In this document: positions 42,252 to 52,125 of the stretch, one piece after another | Position numbering within the stretch: the stretch's first letter is position 1 | How the letters are laid out: every line of letters begins with the position of its first letter | Source: Paracoccus mutanolyticus | Lineage (GTDB): Bacteria > Pseudomonadota > Alphaproteobacteria > Rhodobacterales > Rhodobacteraceae | Assembly (NCBI RefSeq): GCF_003285265.1 | Contig: NZ_CP030239.1 | Span: 2,066,501-2,130,500, forward strand | Reading direction: 5' to 3' | DNA: 64,000 nt | Program-made: the position numbers and the translations under genes | The notes under the pieces: generated by a model | Database searches by the model: none | Told to the model about the DNA's origin: nothing | What the model saw: only the letters and a program-made list of their open reading frames with translations

Positions 42252-43533
42252 ATGACACGCTGGCGCTGGCTCATGTCGCAACTCCTGCGCAAGCTCTGGC
42301 TGCGCGCGACCTGCTTTGCGCTTCTGGGCGTGTTCTCGGCGGTGGTGGCGATCTGGGCGCAGCACCTGATCCCCTGGCAGGTTGCGGACTGGATCGGCTC
42401 GGACGCGGTGGACAGCCTTCTGAACATCATCGCCAGCTCGATGCTGGCGGTGACCACCTTCTCGCTCTCGGTAATGAACTCGGCCTATTCGGCGGCCACC
42501 ACCAACGTCACTCCCCGCGCCACCCGCCTGCTGGTCGAGGACCGGCTGGCGCAGAACGTGCTGTCGACCTTCATCGGATCGTTCCTGTTCAGCATCGTCG
42601 GCATCATCGTGCTGCGCACCGGCGCCTATGGTCCGGGCGGCCGGGCGGTGCTGTTCCTGGTCACCATCGCCGTGGTGGCGGTCATCGTCATCATGCTGCT
42701 GCGCTGGATCGAACACCTGACCCGGCTGGGCCGCGTCGGCGAAACCACCCAGCGCGTCGAACAGGCGACGCACCGGGCCCTGCGCGACCGGCTGGACGAT
42801 CCCTGGCTGGGCGGCGTGGCCCTGACGCCCGAACGGGCGACGGTGCCCGGCGACGCCATGACGGTGCTGGCCGGCCAGATCGGCTATCTGCAGCACATCG
42901 ACATGTTCGCCCTGTCGGATTGCGCCGACAAGGCGGGGTGCGACATCCACCTGCTGCACAACCCCGGCGCCTTTCTTTACCCCGACAGCGTGCTGGCCTG
43001 GGCGCGCTGGCCACAGGGCGATGCGCAGACCTGCCAGGACTTCCGCCAGGGCGTGCGCGCGGCCTTCACCCTGGGCGACACCCGCCTTTTCGACCAGGAC
43101 CCGCGCTTCGGCCTCGCCGTCCTCAGCGAGATCGGCTCGCGCGCGCTCTCGCCGCGACCAATGACCCCGGCATCGCCTCGACGCTGAGCGGCCGCGGACA
43201 AGGCCTATGATGCCGCTGGCTTCGTGGCCGATCTGCGCGGGGCCTGCGTCCGAGCCCGCACACCCCCGCGTGCACGTGCCGCCCCTGACCGATGCCGATC
43301 TTTTCGAGGACGCCTTCATGCTGATGGCCCGCGACGGCGCCGGCCTGATCGAGGTGCAGCTGCGCCTGCAGAAAAGCCTGGCCGCCCTGGCGCGGCTCGG
43401 ACCGGACTCGTTCCGCGCCGCCGCGCGCGACCAGGCCGCCCTGGCGCTCGCCCGCGCCGAATCCGGGCTGACCCAGCCCCAGGACCTCGCCCGCCTGCGG
43501 GCCGAGATCGCCGCCAGCGCGGGTCCGGCGTGA
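42252..43533 (+). CDS. DUF2254 membrane protein (frameshifts near 43155 and 43195-43240)
   Basis: About 425 residues. Four membrane helices lie in the first 160 residues (around [45 protein letters not shown] and [18 protein letters not shown]), followed by a soluble domain with [12 protein letters not shown]. After EIGSRALSP two shifts occur; the family C-terminus [20 protein letters not shown] to [11 protein letters not shown] is readable to the TGA at 43531-43533. Function unknown. ATG at 42252. Confidence 0.85.
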
Positions 43534-43553
43534 TCCGTCCGGCCGCGCTTTCG

Positions 43554-43583
43554 GTGTACGCCCTGTGTACGCGCAGTGTACGC
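43554..43583 (+). repeat. Three GTGTACGC direct repeats at 11-base spacing
   Basis: GTGTACGC occurs at 43554-43561, 43565-43572 and 43576-43583, each separated by three unrelated bases. The exact 11-base period places all three on one DNA face, as in cooperative regulator binding sites. They lie between the DUF2254 stop and the DUF4177 gene, 136 bases before its ATG. A small hairpin, AACCCC/GGGGTT, follows at 43597-43618. No matching regulator is encoded nearby. Confidence 0.75.
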
Positions 43584-43718
43584 CCGGAACAGCGAAAACC
43601 CCGGCAAATGCAGGGGTTCGGCGCCCCGCCGCCCGGCCCGGTGCAGCGCGCAACGCCCGCAGCCGTTGCGAAGCGCCCGGCTTGCGCCTAACCTGACGCC
43701 AAAGGAAAGGCCACGGTC

Positions 43719-44192
43719 ATGAGCAGCTACGAATACATCGCCATTCCCGCCCCCGCGCGCGGGGAAAAGACCAGGGGCGCCAAGACCGGCATCGACCGTT
43801 TCGCCGCCACCCTCACCGACACGCTGAACCGCATGGCCGGCGACGGCTGGGACTATGTCCGCGCCGAAACCCTGCCGGCCGAGGAACGCTCGGGCCTGAC
43901 CAGCCGCACGACGGTCTATCACAACCTGCTGATTTTCCGGCGTTCCCTGGCTGCCGCGCAGCCCATGCCGGACCCCGTCCGCGCCGCCCCCGAACCCGCG
44001 CCCGCACCCGTGCCGGAACCTGCGCCCGCGCCCGAACCCGCCGAAACAACCCCGCCGGTCCGCGCGCCTTTCAGCCAGCCCATGCGCGCCATGCCGAAAC
44101 AGCAGCAGCAGGCCCGCCCAGCCGAGCCGCCCCTGACCGCGCCCGCGCCGACCACGCCGCCCGGCCCGCGCCTCGGCCCGGCAAACCGCTGA
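43719..44192 (+). CDS. DUF4177 protein with Pro-rich tail
   Basis: A 157-residue protein. Residues 1-75 are a DUF4177 domain (SYEYIAIPAPARGEKTRGAK, MAGDGWDYVRAETLPAEERS, TTVYHNLLIFRR), followed by about 80 residues of Pro/Ala/Glu and Gln. Function unknown. ATG at 43719 follows AAAGGAAAGG. It is convergent with slyX. Confidence 0.85.
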   Translation: MSSYEYIAIPAPARGEKTRGAKTGIDRFAATLTDTLNRMAGDGWDYVRAETLPAEERSGLTSRTTVYHNLLIFRRSLAAAQPMPDPVRAAPEPAPAPVPEPAPAPEPAETTPPVRAPFSQPMRAMPKQQQQARPAEPPLTAPAPTTPPGPRLGPANR

Positions 44193-44194
44193 TC

Positions 44195-44215
44195 CTTCAC
44201 CGTTTTTCAAATACC
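44195..44215. repeat. Dispersed repeat, single arm (copy D)
   Basis: Read on the minus strand this is GGGTATTTGAAAAACGGTGA plus A, identical to the left arm of copy B. It starts two bases after the DUF4177 stop, between convergent genes. No partner arm is visible within 150 bases. Confidence 0.8.
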
Positions 44216-44246
44216 CCAGGGCGCGGGGCAGCGCCCCGCAAGACGC

Positions 44247-44456
44247 CTACCAATGTGGTGGGCGCTGGTCGGCCAGCGGGATCGTGCCGCCCTCGGCCTC
44301 GCGCTCGGCCTCCCGCTCCATCAGCAGGCCGACGCGCCGCGACAGCCGGAGGATCTCGCGCTCCTGCCGGGCCACGACCTCGGACAGATCCTCGACCACC
44401 CGGCCCAGATGCGCCACGGCCTCCTCCAGCCGCAGGATTCGCTCGTCCTTGTCCAT
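44247..44456 (-). CDS. slyX: SlyX family protein
   Basis: A 69-residue mainly coiled-coil protein: LRLEEAVAHLGRVVEDLSEV and RQEREILRLSRRVGLL, ending PLADQRPPHW, the SlyX C-terminal signature. Function unknown. The ATG at 44454-44456 gives the family length. Divergent from hisS. Confidence 0.9.
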   Translation of the reverse strand: MDKDERILRLEEAVAHLGRVVEDLSEVVARQEREILRLSRRVGLLMEREAEREAEGGTIPLADQRPPHW

Positions 44457-44504
44457 CCAGCCTCCATCCGCTAGACCCGCGCCTGGAAAAGCCCGAGGCA
44501 AACC

Positions 44505-45984
44505 ATGGCGAAAGATCAAAAGAAACAGCCCCGTCCCAAGGCCGAAACGCCCAAGGGGTTCCGTGACTATTTCGGCGCGGACGTCACCGAACGCAAGCAG
44601 ATGCTGGACCGCATCGCCGAGATCTATCATCGCCACGGCTTCGATCCCCTGGAAACCAGCGCGGTGGAAACCGTCGAGGCGCTCGGGAAATTCCTGCCTG
44701 ACGTGGACCGCCCGAACGCCGGCGTCTTCGCCTGGCAGGAAGCCGACGTTCCGGGCGGTGGCGCCGGCGACTGGCTGGCGCTGCGCTATGACCTGACCGC
44801 GCCGCTCGCGCGCGTCGCGGCGCAGTTCCGAAACGATCTGCCCAGCCCCTATCGCCGCTATGCCATGGGCCCGGTCTGGCGCAACGAAAAGCCGGGACCG
44901 GGCCGGTTCCGCCAGTTCTATCAATGCGATGCCGACACCGTGGGCTCCGCCTCGGTCGCCGCGGATGCCGAGATCTGCGCCATGCTGGCGGCGGCGCTGG
45001 AACATGCCGGAATCGCCCGCGGCGACTACCTGATCCGCATCAACAACCGCAAGGTCCTGAACGGCATCCTGGAATCCATGGGCGTGGATCAGGGCAAGCC
45101 CGCCGACGACGTGCTGCGCACCATCGACAAGTTCGACAAGGTCGGCGAGGAGGGCGTGCGCCAGCTGCTGACCTCGGGCCGCAAGGACGACAGCGGTGCC
45201 TTTATCGAGGGCGTGGGGCTCAGCCCCGAACAGGCCGGGCCGGTCATCGCCTTCCTGACCTCAAAAGGGGCCAATAACGCGGAAACGCTGGGCAATCTGC
45301 ACGCCGCCGTCGGCGCCTCGGCCGTGGGGGCCGAAGGCGTCGAGGAACTGGCCCAGATCGCCGACATGCTTGCAGCGATGGGCGTGGCCGAGGATCGGGC
45401 GATCATCGACCCCTCGATCGTGCGCGGCCTTGGCTATTATACCGGCCCGGTGTTCGAGGCCGAATTGACCTTTGAAATCCTGGACGAAAAAGGCCGCAAG
45501 CGCCAGTTCGGTTCGGTCGCCGGCGGCGGGCGTTACGATGGGCTCGTGGAACGCTTCACCGGGCAAAAGGTGCCCGCGACCGGGGTTTCCATCGGCGTCG
45601 ACCGTCTGCTGGCCGCCCTGCGCGCCAAGGGGCTGATGGGCGGGACCGAGCCGGGCCCGGTCGTCGTCACCGTCATGGACCGCGACCGCATGGCCGATTA
45701 TCAGGCCATGGCGGCGGAATTGCGCGCCGCCGGCATCCGGGCCGAGGTCTATCTGGGCAACCCCAAGAACTTCGGCAACCAGCTGAAATATGCCGACAAG
45801 CGTGGTTCAGAAATCGCTGTTATTCAAGGTGCGGACGAAGCTGAGCGCGGCGTGCTCCAGGTAAAGGATCTGATCCTGGGGCAGCATTGCAATGGCGATC
45901 ATCCACGACGAATGGAAATCCCAGCCCGTTCAGACGAGGTGGCGCGACGCGGGCTGGCGCCAAGAGCGAGCCATGCTGGGATGA
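44505..45984 (+). CDS. hisS: Histidine--tRNA ligase (frameshift near 45880)
   Basis: Class II synthetase of about 495 residues. Visible: [30 protein letters not shown] (motif 1 to substrate loop), [20 protein letters not shown] (motif 2), [13 protein letters not shown] and [21 protein letters not shown] motif 3. Near 45880 the frame changes; the corrected anticodon-domain end runs through [12 protein letters not shown] to the TGA at 45982-45984. That stop overlaps the hisZ ATG. Confidence 0.93.
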
Positions 45985-47045
45985 CCAAGCGCGCCAAACA
46001 GGCCATCGGCCAGCAGATCCTGGCGGCCTTCCGCGGCGCCGGCGCCGTCGAGGTCGCGCCCGACATCCTGCTGCGCGGCCGAAACGCTGCTGGACCTTTA
46101 CGGCGAGGATATCCGCGCCCGCGCCTATGTCACGCAGGACCCGATCCGGGGCGAGATGATGCTGCGGCCCGACTTCACCGTGCCGGTGGTGCAGATGCAC
46201 ATGCGGAACGGCGCCGAGCCGGCGCGCTATTGCTACCTGGGCGAGGTGTTCCGCAAGCAGGACCACGGCGACACCCGGCCCGAACATCCGCGCGACAACG
46301 AATACCTTCAGGCGGGGTTCGAGCTGTTCGCCCGCGACCCGGATGCCGACGCCGAGGTCTTCGCGCTGTTCCATTCCATCCTCAAGCCGTTGGATTTGCA
46401 GGCGACCATGGGGGACATGGACCTGCTGATGGATGCGGTCCGCGCGCTGCCCCTGTCGGGCGCGCGCCGTGCGGCGCTGCTGCATCACATCTGGCGGCCG
46501 AAGCGCTTTGCCAAGGCGCTGGCCCGGTTCGCAGCGCCCAGCGCGTCGCGCGGTTCGAGGCATCGGCCGCGCCCTGGAACGGCCTGCGCTCGCGCGAGGA
46601 AATGCAGGCCCGCATCGTCGGCTTCAGGCCGACGCCGCCGAGACGCCGCTGCCGGCCATCTGGGCCGAACGGTTGCAGCGCCTGCACCGTCGACGCCCCG
46701 GCGCCGCAGGCGCTGGCCGACTTGCGCGCGCTGGCGACGGAAATCCCCGACATCGCCGAGGCGGTGGACCGGCTGGCGCGCAACCTGGCGCTGCTGTCCG
46801 CGCGCGGCATCGACGTGGGCGCCATCCGCTTTGACGCCAGCCACGGCCGGCACACGATGGAATATTACGACGGCATGACCTTCAGCTTCGTGGCGCCGGG
46901 CCGTGCCGACTGGCCGCCGGTCGCCTCGGGCGGGCGCTATGACGCGCTGGCCGCCGTGCTGGGGCAGGCGCAGGGCCGCTCGATCCCTGCGGTGGGGGGC
47001 ATCATCCGCCCCGGTCTGGTCCATGAACTCGGGGGCCTTTCATGA
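45981..47045 (+). CDS. hisZ: ATP phosphoribosyltransferase regulatory subunit HisZ (four frameshifts)
   Basis: HisZ is a catalytically dead HisRS paralog that activates short HisG. The reading needs shifts near 46075, 46540, 46630 and 46685. In order it shows [96 protein letters not shown] and [20 protein letters not shown]. About 360 residues. ATGA overlaps with hisS before it and hisG after it mark tight coupling. Confidence 0.9.
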   Translation: MTKRAKQAIGQQILAAFRGAGAVEVAPDILLRGRNAAGPLRRGYPRPRLCHAGPDPGRDDAAARLHRAGGADAHAERRRAGALLLPGRGVPQAGPRRHPARTSARQRIPSGGVRAVRPRPGCRRRGLRAVPFHPQAVGFAGDHGGHGPADGCGPRAAPVGRAPCGAAASHLAAEALCQGAGPVRSAQRVARFEASAAPWNGLRSREEMQARIVGFRPTPPRRRCRPSGPNGCSACTVDAPAPQALADLRALATEIPDIAEAVDRLARNLALLSARGIDVGAIRFDASHGRHTMEYYDGMTFSFVAPGRADWPPVASGGRYDALAAVLGQAQGRSIPAVGGIIRPGLVHELGGLS

Positions 47046-47719
47046 TCCGGCTGGGGGTGCCGTCCAAGGGGCGGCTGATGGAGCAGACCTTCGACTGGTT
47101 CGCCGAACGCGGCGTGCAGTTGTCGCGCGCCGGGTCGGACCGCGAATATGCCGGCCGCGTCGAGGGGGCCGAGAATGTTGCGCTGGTGCTGTTGTCGGCG
47201 GGCGAGATCCCGCGCGAACTCAGCGCCGGGCGCATCCACCTGGGCGTCACCGGCACCGACCTGATCCGCGAGAAACTGGCCGGCTGGCGCAGCCATGTCG
47301 AGGAACTGGCGCCGATGGGCTTCGGCCATGCCGACCTGATCCTGGCCGTGCCGGCCTGCTGGGCCGACTGCGAGACGCTGGACGATTTCGCCACCATCGC
47401 CCGCGATTTCCGCGCCGAACATGGCTTTCGCCTGCGCATCGCCACCAAGTATCACCGGCTGGTGCGGGCCTGGCTTTCCGCTGAGGAGGTCGCCGATTAC
47501 CAGCTGGTCGACAGCCAGGGCGCGACCGAAGGCACGGTCGCGAACCTGACCGCCGAGGCCATCGCCGACATCACCTCGTCGGGGGAAACGCTGCGCGCCA
47601 ACCACCTCAAGATCATCGGGGGCGAGCCGATCCTGCGCAGCCAGGCGACGCTGCTGCGCTCGCTCGCGGCGGGGGACGAGGCCGAGGTGCGCGCCTTTGC
47701 GCTGCGGCTGGGGCTATAG
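47042..47719 (+). CDS. hisG: ATP phosphoribosyltransferase, short form
   Basis: First enzyme of histidine synthesis. At 225 residues it is the short form that lacks the regulatory ACT domain and depends on HisZ, encoded immediately upstream. Motifs: [36 protein letters not shown] and [13 protein letters not shown]. Frame intact. The stop overlaps the ruvX stop on the other strand by six bases. Confidence 0.96.
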   Translation: MIRLGVPSKGRLMEQTFDWFAERGVQLSRAGSDREYAGRVEGAENVALVLLSAGEIPRELSAGRIHLGVTGTDLIREKLAGWRSHVEELAPMGFGHADLILAVPACWADCETLDDFATIARDFRAEHGFRLRIATKYHRLVRAWLSAEEVADYQLVDSQGATEGTVANLTAEAIADITSSGETLRANHLKIIGGEPILRSQATLLRSLAAGDEAEVRAFALRLGL

Positions 47720-48193
47720 GCCCTCAGCCGCCAGATGGCGCAGCCGGTCCAGCGCGCCTTGCAGGATATAGCCCGCCGCGACCTGGTCGATGACCTCGGC
47801 CCGGCGCTTGCGCCAGGTGTCGCCCTCGAGCAGGGCGCGTTCGGCGGCGACGGTGGACAGGCGTTCGTCCCAGAAGCCGATGGGCAGGGGCGTCAGTCGC
47901 TCCAGGTTGCGGGCAAAGGCGCGGGTCGATTGCGCGCGCGGCCCCTCGGACCCGTCCATGTTGCGCGGCAGGCCCAGGACGATGCCGACCAGCGCGCGAT
48001 CCGCCACGATCTTCAGCAGGGCCTGGGCGTCCAGCGTGAACTTTTCGCGCCGGATCACCAGCAGCGGCGAGGCGACGCTGCGCAGCCCGTCGCTGACCGC
48101 GACGCCGATGGTCTTGGTCCCCAGGTCCAGCCCGGCGATGGCGCCGGCGCGGGGCAGGGCGGCGGCGAAATCCTCGATGGCGGCGCAGATCAT
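47714..48193 (-). CDS. ruvX: Putative Holliday junction resolvase RuvX/YqgF
   Basis: A 159-residue RNase H-fold protein: [37 protein letters not shown] and [15 protein letters not shown] with the conserved acidic residues. The family has roles in pre-16S rRNA maturation and possibly junction resolution. The ATG at 48191-48193 sits in an ATGA overlap with the upstream ccmI. Confidence 0.93.
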   Translation of the reverse strand: MICAAIEDFAAALPRAGAIAGLDLGTKTIGVAVSDGLRSVASPLLVIRREKFTLDAQALLKIVADRALVGIVLGLPRNMDGSEGPRAQSTRAFARNLERLTPLPIGFWDERLSTVAAERALLEGDTWRKRRAEVIDQVAAGYILQGALDRLRHLAAEGL

Positions 48194-49408
48194 TCCAGCC
48201 CCGCCTTTCCAGCCGCCTCGGCGATGACGGCCAGCGCCTCGGGCGTGGCGGCAAAGCGGGCGCGGGCCTCGGCCAGGATGTCGCGGGCGTGGTCCTGGCG
48301 TCCGATCACGACCAGCGCGCCGATCAGCCGCGCCCATTCGTCGGGCGTGCCGCCCTGGGTCGCAAGCCGGGTCTCCAGCCCCTCGACCATGCCTTCGACC
48401 ATGCGGCGGCGGTCCTCGGGCGTCATGGCCTCGGCCGCCGCCATGGCCTCGGCATCGGGGCCGGGCAGGGCGGTGCCGGAAGATTCGGGCGGGGTATAGC
48501 CGGGCTGGCCCGCGAACCAGAAGATCCTGGATCGAGGTGCGGATCGGCGCGAGCCAGGGCGCATCCGCCGGCCCCTCGGCCAGAAGCGCGGCCCAGACCG
48601 GGAAGGCGCGGTCGGGCCGGCCGTTCTGGATCTGCAAAAGACCGGCCATGAAGCGGGCCTGCGGATCGCGCGGGTCCAGTTGCAGGGCGCGGGCCATCTG
48701 GGCCTCGGCCTCGGGGGTGATCAGCCCGCCCGCCGCCTCGGCCATCAGCGCGGCCAGGCGGGCGTGGTCGGCGGCGGTGGCGTCCGTGCCGCGCAGCGCC
48801 ACCAGATCCTCTTGCGCCTTGCGCGCGGCGGCCAGGTTGCCCAGCCGCTCCTCGTGCAGGGACAGCAGTTCCAGGCCCCGGGGATCGTTCGGGTTCGCGG
48901 CGACGGCGGCGCGCAGCTCTTCGATCAGGCGCAGGTATTCGGCATCGGGCTGCGGGCGCTGGACCTTGGGTGCGGCGGCCTCGGCCTGCGCCTGCGTGGG
49001 CCGGGCGTCGTAGCGGGCCTGCGCCGCGGCGATGCGCGTGGCGATGGGCTCGTCGGGCCGCTGCGGCGCGCCGAGATCGCGGTAAAGCAGGAAGGCCCCG
49101 CCCAGCAACGCCAGCAGCACCGCGACGGCCAGCGGCCCGCCCGGGGCGCGGGCGCGCTCGGCCTGACGCTCCAGCGCGCGGTCGGCGGCCAGGACCTTGC
49201 GCCCGATCTCGGTGCGCAGCCGCTCGGCCTCGGCGGGCTCGATCAGCCGGCGCTCCAGGTCGCGCCCGACCTCGCGCAGCTGGTCGCGATAGACCCGCAG
49301 GTCATAGGCGGCGGCGGGCGCCTCGGTGCCGCTGCCCCGGCGCATCAGGGGCGCGGCGACCGCAATCGCCACCACCGCCGTCAGCGCGGCGCAGATGATC
49401 CAGAACAT
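48190..49408 (-). CDS. ccmI: Cytochrome c maturation protein CcmI (frameshift near 48520)
   Basis: Membrane chaperone holding apocytochrome c for heme ligation. N-terminal helix ([20 protein letters not shown]), cytoplasmic loop ([20 protein letters not shown]), second helix ([20 protein letters not shown]), then periplasmic TPR repeats ([20 protein letters not shown]). One base change near 48520 leads into [20 protein letters not shown] and the tail to AGKAGLE. About 405 residues. Its stop overlaps ruvX. Confidence 0.92.
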
Positions 49409-49612
49409 CGCATCCCCTTCGTTGCGGTTCCCGCTTCATAGCCGGTTTGCGCGGCGCGAAAAAGCCACAGACCTGCGACAAGGCGCGCGGGGACGCCGTG
49501 CGGAACATCTGCGCCGTCCCTGACGCATTCCGACAATTTTCCCGTCGCAACGCGGCTTGCCCGAAAGGCCCCGAGAATCCACTGTGCCCTCGACGAGTCG
49601 CGAGAGGTCCCC

Positions 49613-50884
49613 ATGTCCGCATCCCCCACCAGAGGCACCGGCAAGTATTCGGTCTTTGCCATCGCGCGCGAGGCGATGCGCCTGCACACAGGCTGGAAGC
49701 GCGCCTGGGCCAGCCCCGAGCCCAAGAAGAAATACAAGGTCGTCATCGTCGGCGCCGGCGGGCATGGCCTGGCGACGGCCTATTACCTGGGCAAGAACCA
49801 CGGCATCACCGATGTCGCGATCATCGAAAAGGGCTGGCTGGGCGGCGGCAACACCGGGCGGAACACGACCATCATCCGCTCGAACTACCTGCAGGACGCC
49901 TCGGCCGCGATCTTCGACAAGTCGCTGAAGCTGTACGAGGATCTGTCCCAGGACCTGAACTACAACATCATGTTCAGCCCGCGCGGCCTTCTGATGCTGG
50001 CGCAGACCGAACACGAGGTGCGCGGCTACAAGCGCACCGTCTATGCCAACCAGTTGCAGAACGTCGCGACCGAATGGGTCACGCCCGAGCGCATCAAGGA
50101 CATGCTGCCCATCATCAACATCGACGGGCCGCGCTATCCGGTGCTGGGCGGGCTTTACCAGGCCCGCGGCGGCACCGCGCGCCACGACGCCGTGGCCTGG
50201 GGCTATGCCCGGGCCTGCAGCGCGATGGGCATGGACATCATCCAGACCTGCGAGGTCAAGGGCGTCGAGACCGCGAACGGCCAGGTCCGCGCGGTCAACA
50301 CCACCAAGGGCCGCATCGAATGCGACAAGCTGGCCATGATCGTGGCGGGCAACTCCTCGGTCCTGGCCGAGATGGCGGGCTTTCGCCTGCCGATCGAGTC
50401 GGTCGCCCTGCAGGCCCTGGTCAGCGAACCGATCAAGCCCTGCTGCGACCTGGTCATCATGGCCAACACCGTCCACGGCTATCTGTCGCAATCCGACAAG
50501 GGCGAGATGGTGATCGGCGGGGGCACCGACGGGTTCAACAACTATTCGCAGCGCGGGTCCTGGCACCATGTCGAGGAAACCGTGCGCGCCCTGGTCGAAA
50601 CCTTCCCGATGCTGTCGCGGCTGAAGATGCTGCGGCAATGGGGCGGGATCGTGGACATGACCGGCGACCGCTCGCCCATCCTGTCGACGACGCCGGTGGG
50701 CAACATCTTCGTCAACTGCGGCTGGGGCACCGGCGGGTTCAAGGCGATTCCCGGCTCGGGCTGGGCCATGGCGGAACTGGTCGCGAACGGAACGCCCGGG
50801 CCGCTCGCGGCCGAATTCGGGCTGAACCGCTTCCGCGAAGGCCGCTTCATCGACGAAAGCGTCGCGGCGGGGGTCGCGCACTGA
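49613..50884 (+). CDS. soxB: Sarcosine oxidase, beta subunit
   Basis: Catalytic subunit of heterotetrameric sarcosine oxidase, which demethylates sarcosine to glycine with FAD and FMN. 423 residues. FAD-binding VVIVGAGGHGLATAYYLG at 43-60, GWLGGGNTGRNTTIIRSNYL, and ARHDAVAWGYARA in which His191 is the likely covalent FMN site. ATG at 49613 follows AGAGG. Normally followed at once by soxD; here two other genes intervene (51039 and 51424). Confidence 0.95.
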   Translation: MSASPTRGTGKYSVFAIAREAMRLHTGWKRAWASPEPKKKYKVVIVGAGGHGLATAYYLGKNHGITDVAIIEKGWLGGGNTGRNTTIIRSNYLQDASAAIFDKSLKLYEDLSQDLNYNIMFSPRGLLMLAQTEHEVRGYKRTVYANQLQNVATEWVTPERIKDMLPIINIDGPRYPVLGGLYQARGGTARHDAVAWGYARACSAMGMDIIQTCEVKGVETANGQVRAVNTTKGRIECDKLAMIVAGNSSVLAEMAGFRLPIESVALQALVSEPIKPCCDLVIMANTVHGYLSQSDKGEMVIGGGTDGFNNYSQRGSWHHVEETVRALVETFPMLSRLKMLRQWGGIVDMTGDRSPILSTTPVGNIFVNCGWGTGGFKAIPGSGWAMAELVANGTPGPLAAEFGLNRFREGRFIDESVAAGVAH

Positions 50885-51038
50885 TGCAACCGGCGCGCGT
50901 CCCGTCCACCCGGCCCACGACGGGCAGGCCGTTTCCCGCCCAATTCGTGGCGGGGTGGAAAAACGTGCAATATCAATGGAACTATTCGGCGTTTCATGCT
51001 TTCCTAGGTCACGTCCCCATGACCAAGGAGTTCACTTC

Positions 51039-51299
51039 ATGGCCGAACAGAACAAGAGCAACATGTGGCTCATCATCGGCGCCATCATCGTGGTGCTTGC
51101 CGTTATCTGGTGGTACATGTCTGCCGGCACCTCGCCCGACACGACGCCGCCTGCCGACACGGCAACGACCACCGCGCCGGCCACGACGGCTCCTGCCGGC
51201 GGCGATGCCGTCAGCGTCGAGCCCGCTGCTCCTGCAACGCCCGCGCCGACCGAACCCGCTCCGGCCACTCCGGGCGGCACTGCGCCGGCCAGCAACTAA
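51039..51299 (+). CDS. Small membrane-anchored Thr/Ala/Pro-rich protein
   Basis: 86 residues: a hydrophilic start, one membrane helix (MWLIIGAIIVVLAVIWWYM, about residues 9-27), then a low-complexity Thr/Ala/Pro tail likely outside the membrane. The ATG at 51039 follows AAGGAG at eight bases. It lies inside the sarcosine oxidase locus between soxB and the TfoX-like gene. I do not recognise a family; no functional link to Sox is visible. Confidence 0.75.
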   Translation: MAEQNKSNMWLIIGAIIVVLAVIWWYMSAGTSPDTTPPADTATTTAPATTAPAGGDAVSVEPAAPATPAPTEPAPATPGGTAPASN

Positions 51300-51423
51300 G
51301 GGGTTCCTGCCGGCCCCCCTGGGCGCCCGCGAACCTGCTGCAACCATCCGGGGCCGGTGGGCTTTCAGCCCTTCGGCCCCCCTGCCCGTCCTTCGCGCCA
51401 CCCGTGCCGCACAGGCGGCGCCC

Positions 51424-51756
51424 ATGGCCCGCGATGCCCGTCTTGAAGGCGCCATGCTCCGTGACCTGGACGCGCTGTCCGGCCTGACCGAACGTCCGAT
51501 GTTCGGGGGCCTGTGCTTTCTTCTGAACCGCCACATGCTTTGCGCGATCCGGCAGGAGGGCGCGATGGTTCGTGTCGGCCCCGCCCGACAGGCGCAGGTG
51601 CTGGCCACGACCGATGTCGCCCCGATCATCCACCGGGGCCGGCCCTCTGCAGGCTGGGTGTGGCTGGCGGGCGATTCCCTTTCCGATGACAAGACCCGCG
51701 CCCGGCTGGCTGCCCGGGCGCCTGAGACCGTGCGCGCGCTGCCGCCGAAGGAGTGA
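51424..51756 (+). CDS. TfoX N-terminal domain protein
   Basis: 110 residues matching the TfoX/Sxy N-terminal fold: RPMFGGLCFLLNRHMLCAIR, MVRVGPARQAQVLA and WVWLAGDSLSDDKTRARLA. Full TfoX has a second helical domain, absent here. Stand-alone versions are common and uncharacterised. It ends three bases before the soxD ATG, so cotranscription with soxDAG is likely. Confidence 0.85.
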   Translation: MARDARLEGAMLRDLDALSGLTERPMFGGLCFLLNRHMLCAIRQEGAMVRVGPARQAQVLATTDVAPIIHRGRPSAGWVWLAGDSLSDDKTRARLAARAPETVRALPPKE

Positions 51757-51759
51757 TGG

Positions 51760-52113
51760 ATGCTGACCCTGACCTGTCCCTATTGTGGCATCCGTGCCGA
51801 AGAGACCGAACTGGCCCCGGGGGGCGAGGCGCATCTGAAACGCTTCGGCCCGGGGGCCTCGGACGAGGATTTCGAAGGCTATCTGTTCGCCCGCAAGAAC
51901 CCGCGCGGCGTGCATTTCGAACGCTGGCGTCATGCCTATGGCTGCGGCAAGTGGTTCCTGGCCGCGCGCGACACCGTCACGCTTGAGGTTTACGGCACCT
52001 ACAAGGCGCAGACCCCGTTCCCGACGCCCGAGATCGTCGCCGCCATCCAGGCCCGTCACCCGGATTGGACACCCGATTTCGACGCCTCCGCCCGTCGCCC
52101 CCCCCACCCCTGA
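51760..52113 (+). CDS. soxD: Sarcosine oxidase, delta subunit
   Basis: 117-residue zinc subunit. Candidate ligands Cys6 and Cys9 (LTCPYCG) and His58/Cys62 (WRHAYGCGKWF) fit the family pattern. It bridges subunits of the SoxBDAG complex. Located 12 bases before soxA. Confidence 0.95.
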   Translation: MLTLTCPYCGIRAEETELAPGGEAHLKRFGPGASDEDFEGYLFARKNPRGVHFERWRHAYGCGKWFLAARDTVTLEVYGTYKAQTPFPTPEIVAAIQARHPDWTPDFDASARRPPHP

Positions 52114-52125
52114 AGGCCTGATCCA

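Noticed and set aside
44505..47045. Tandem duplication of histidyl-tRNA synthetase
   Set aside because: The second gene lacks synthetase motifs and is HisZ, the expected partner of the short HisG that follows.
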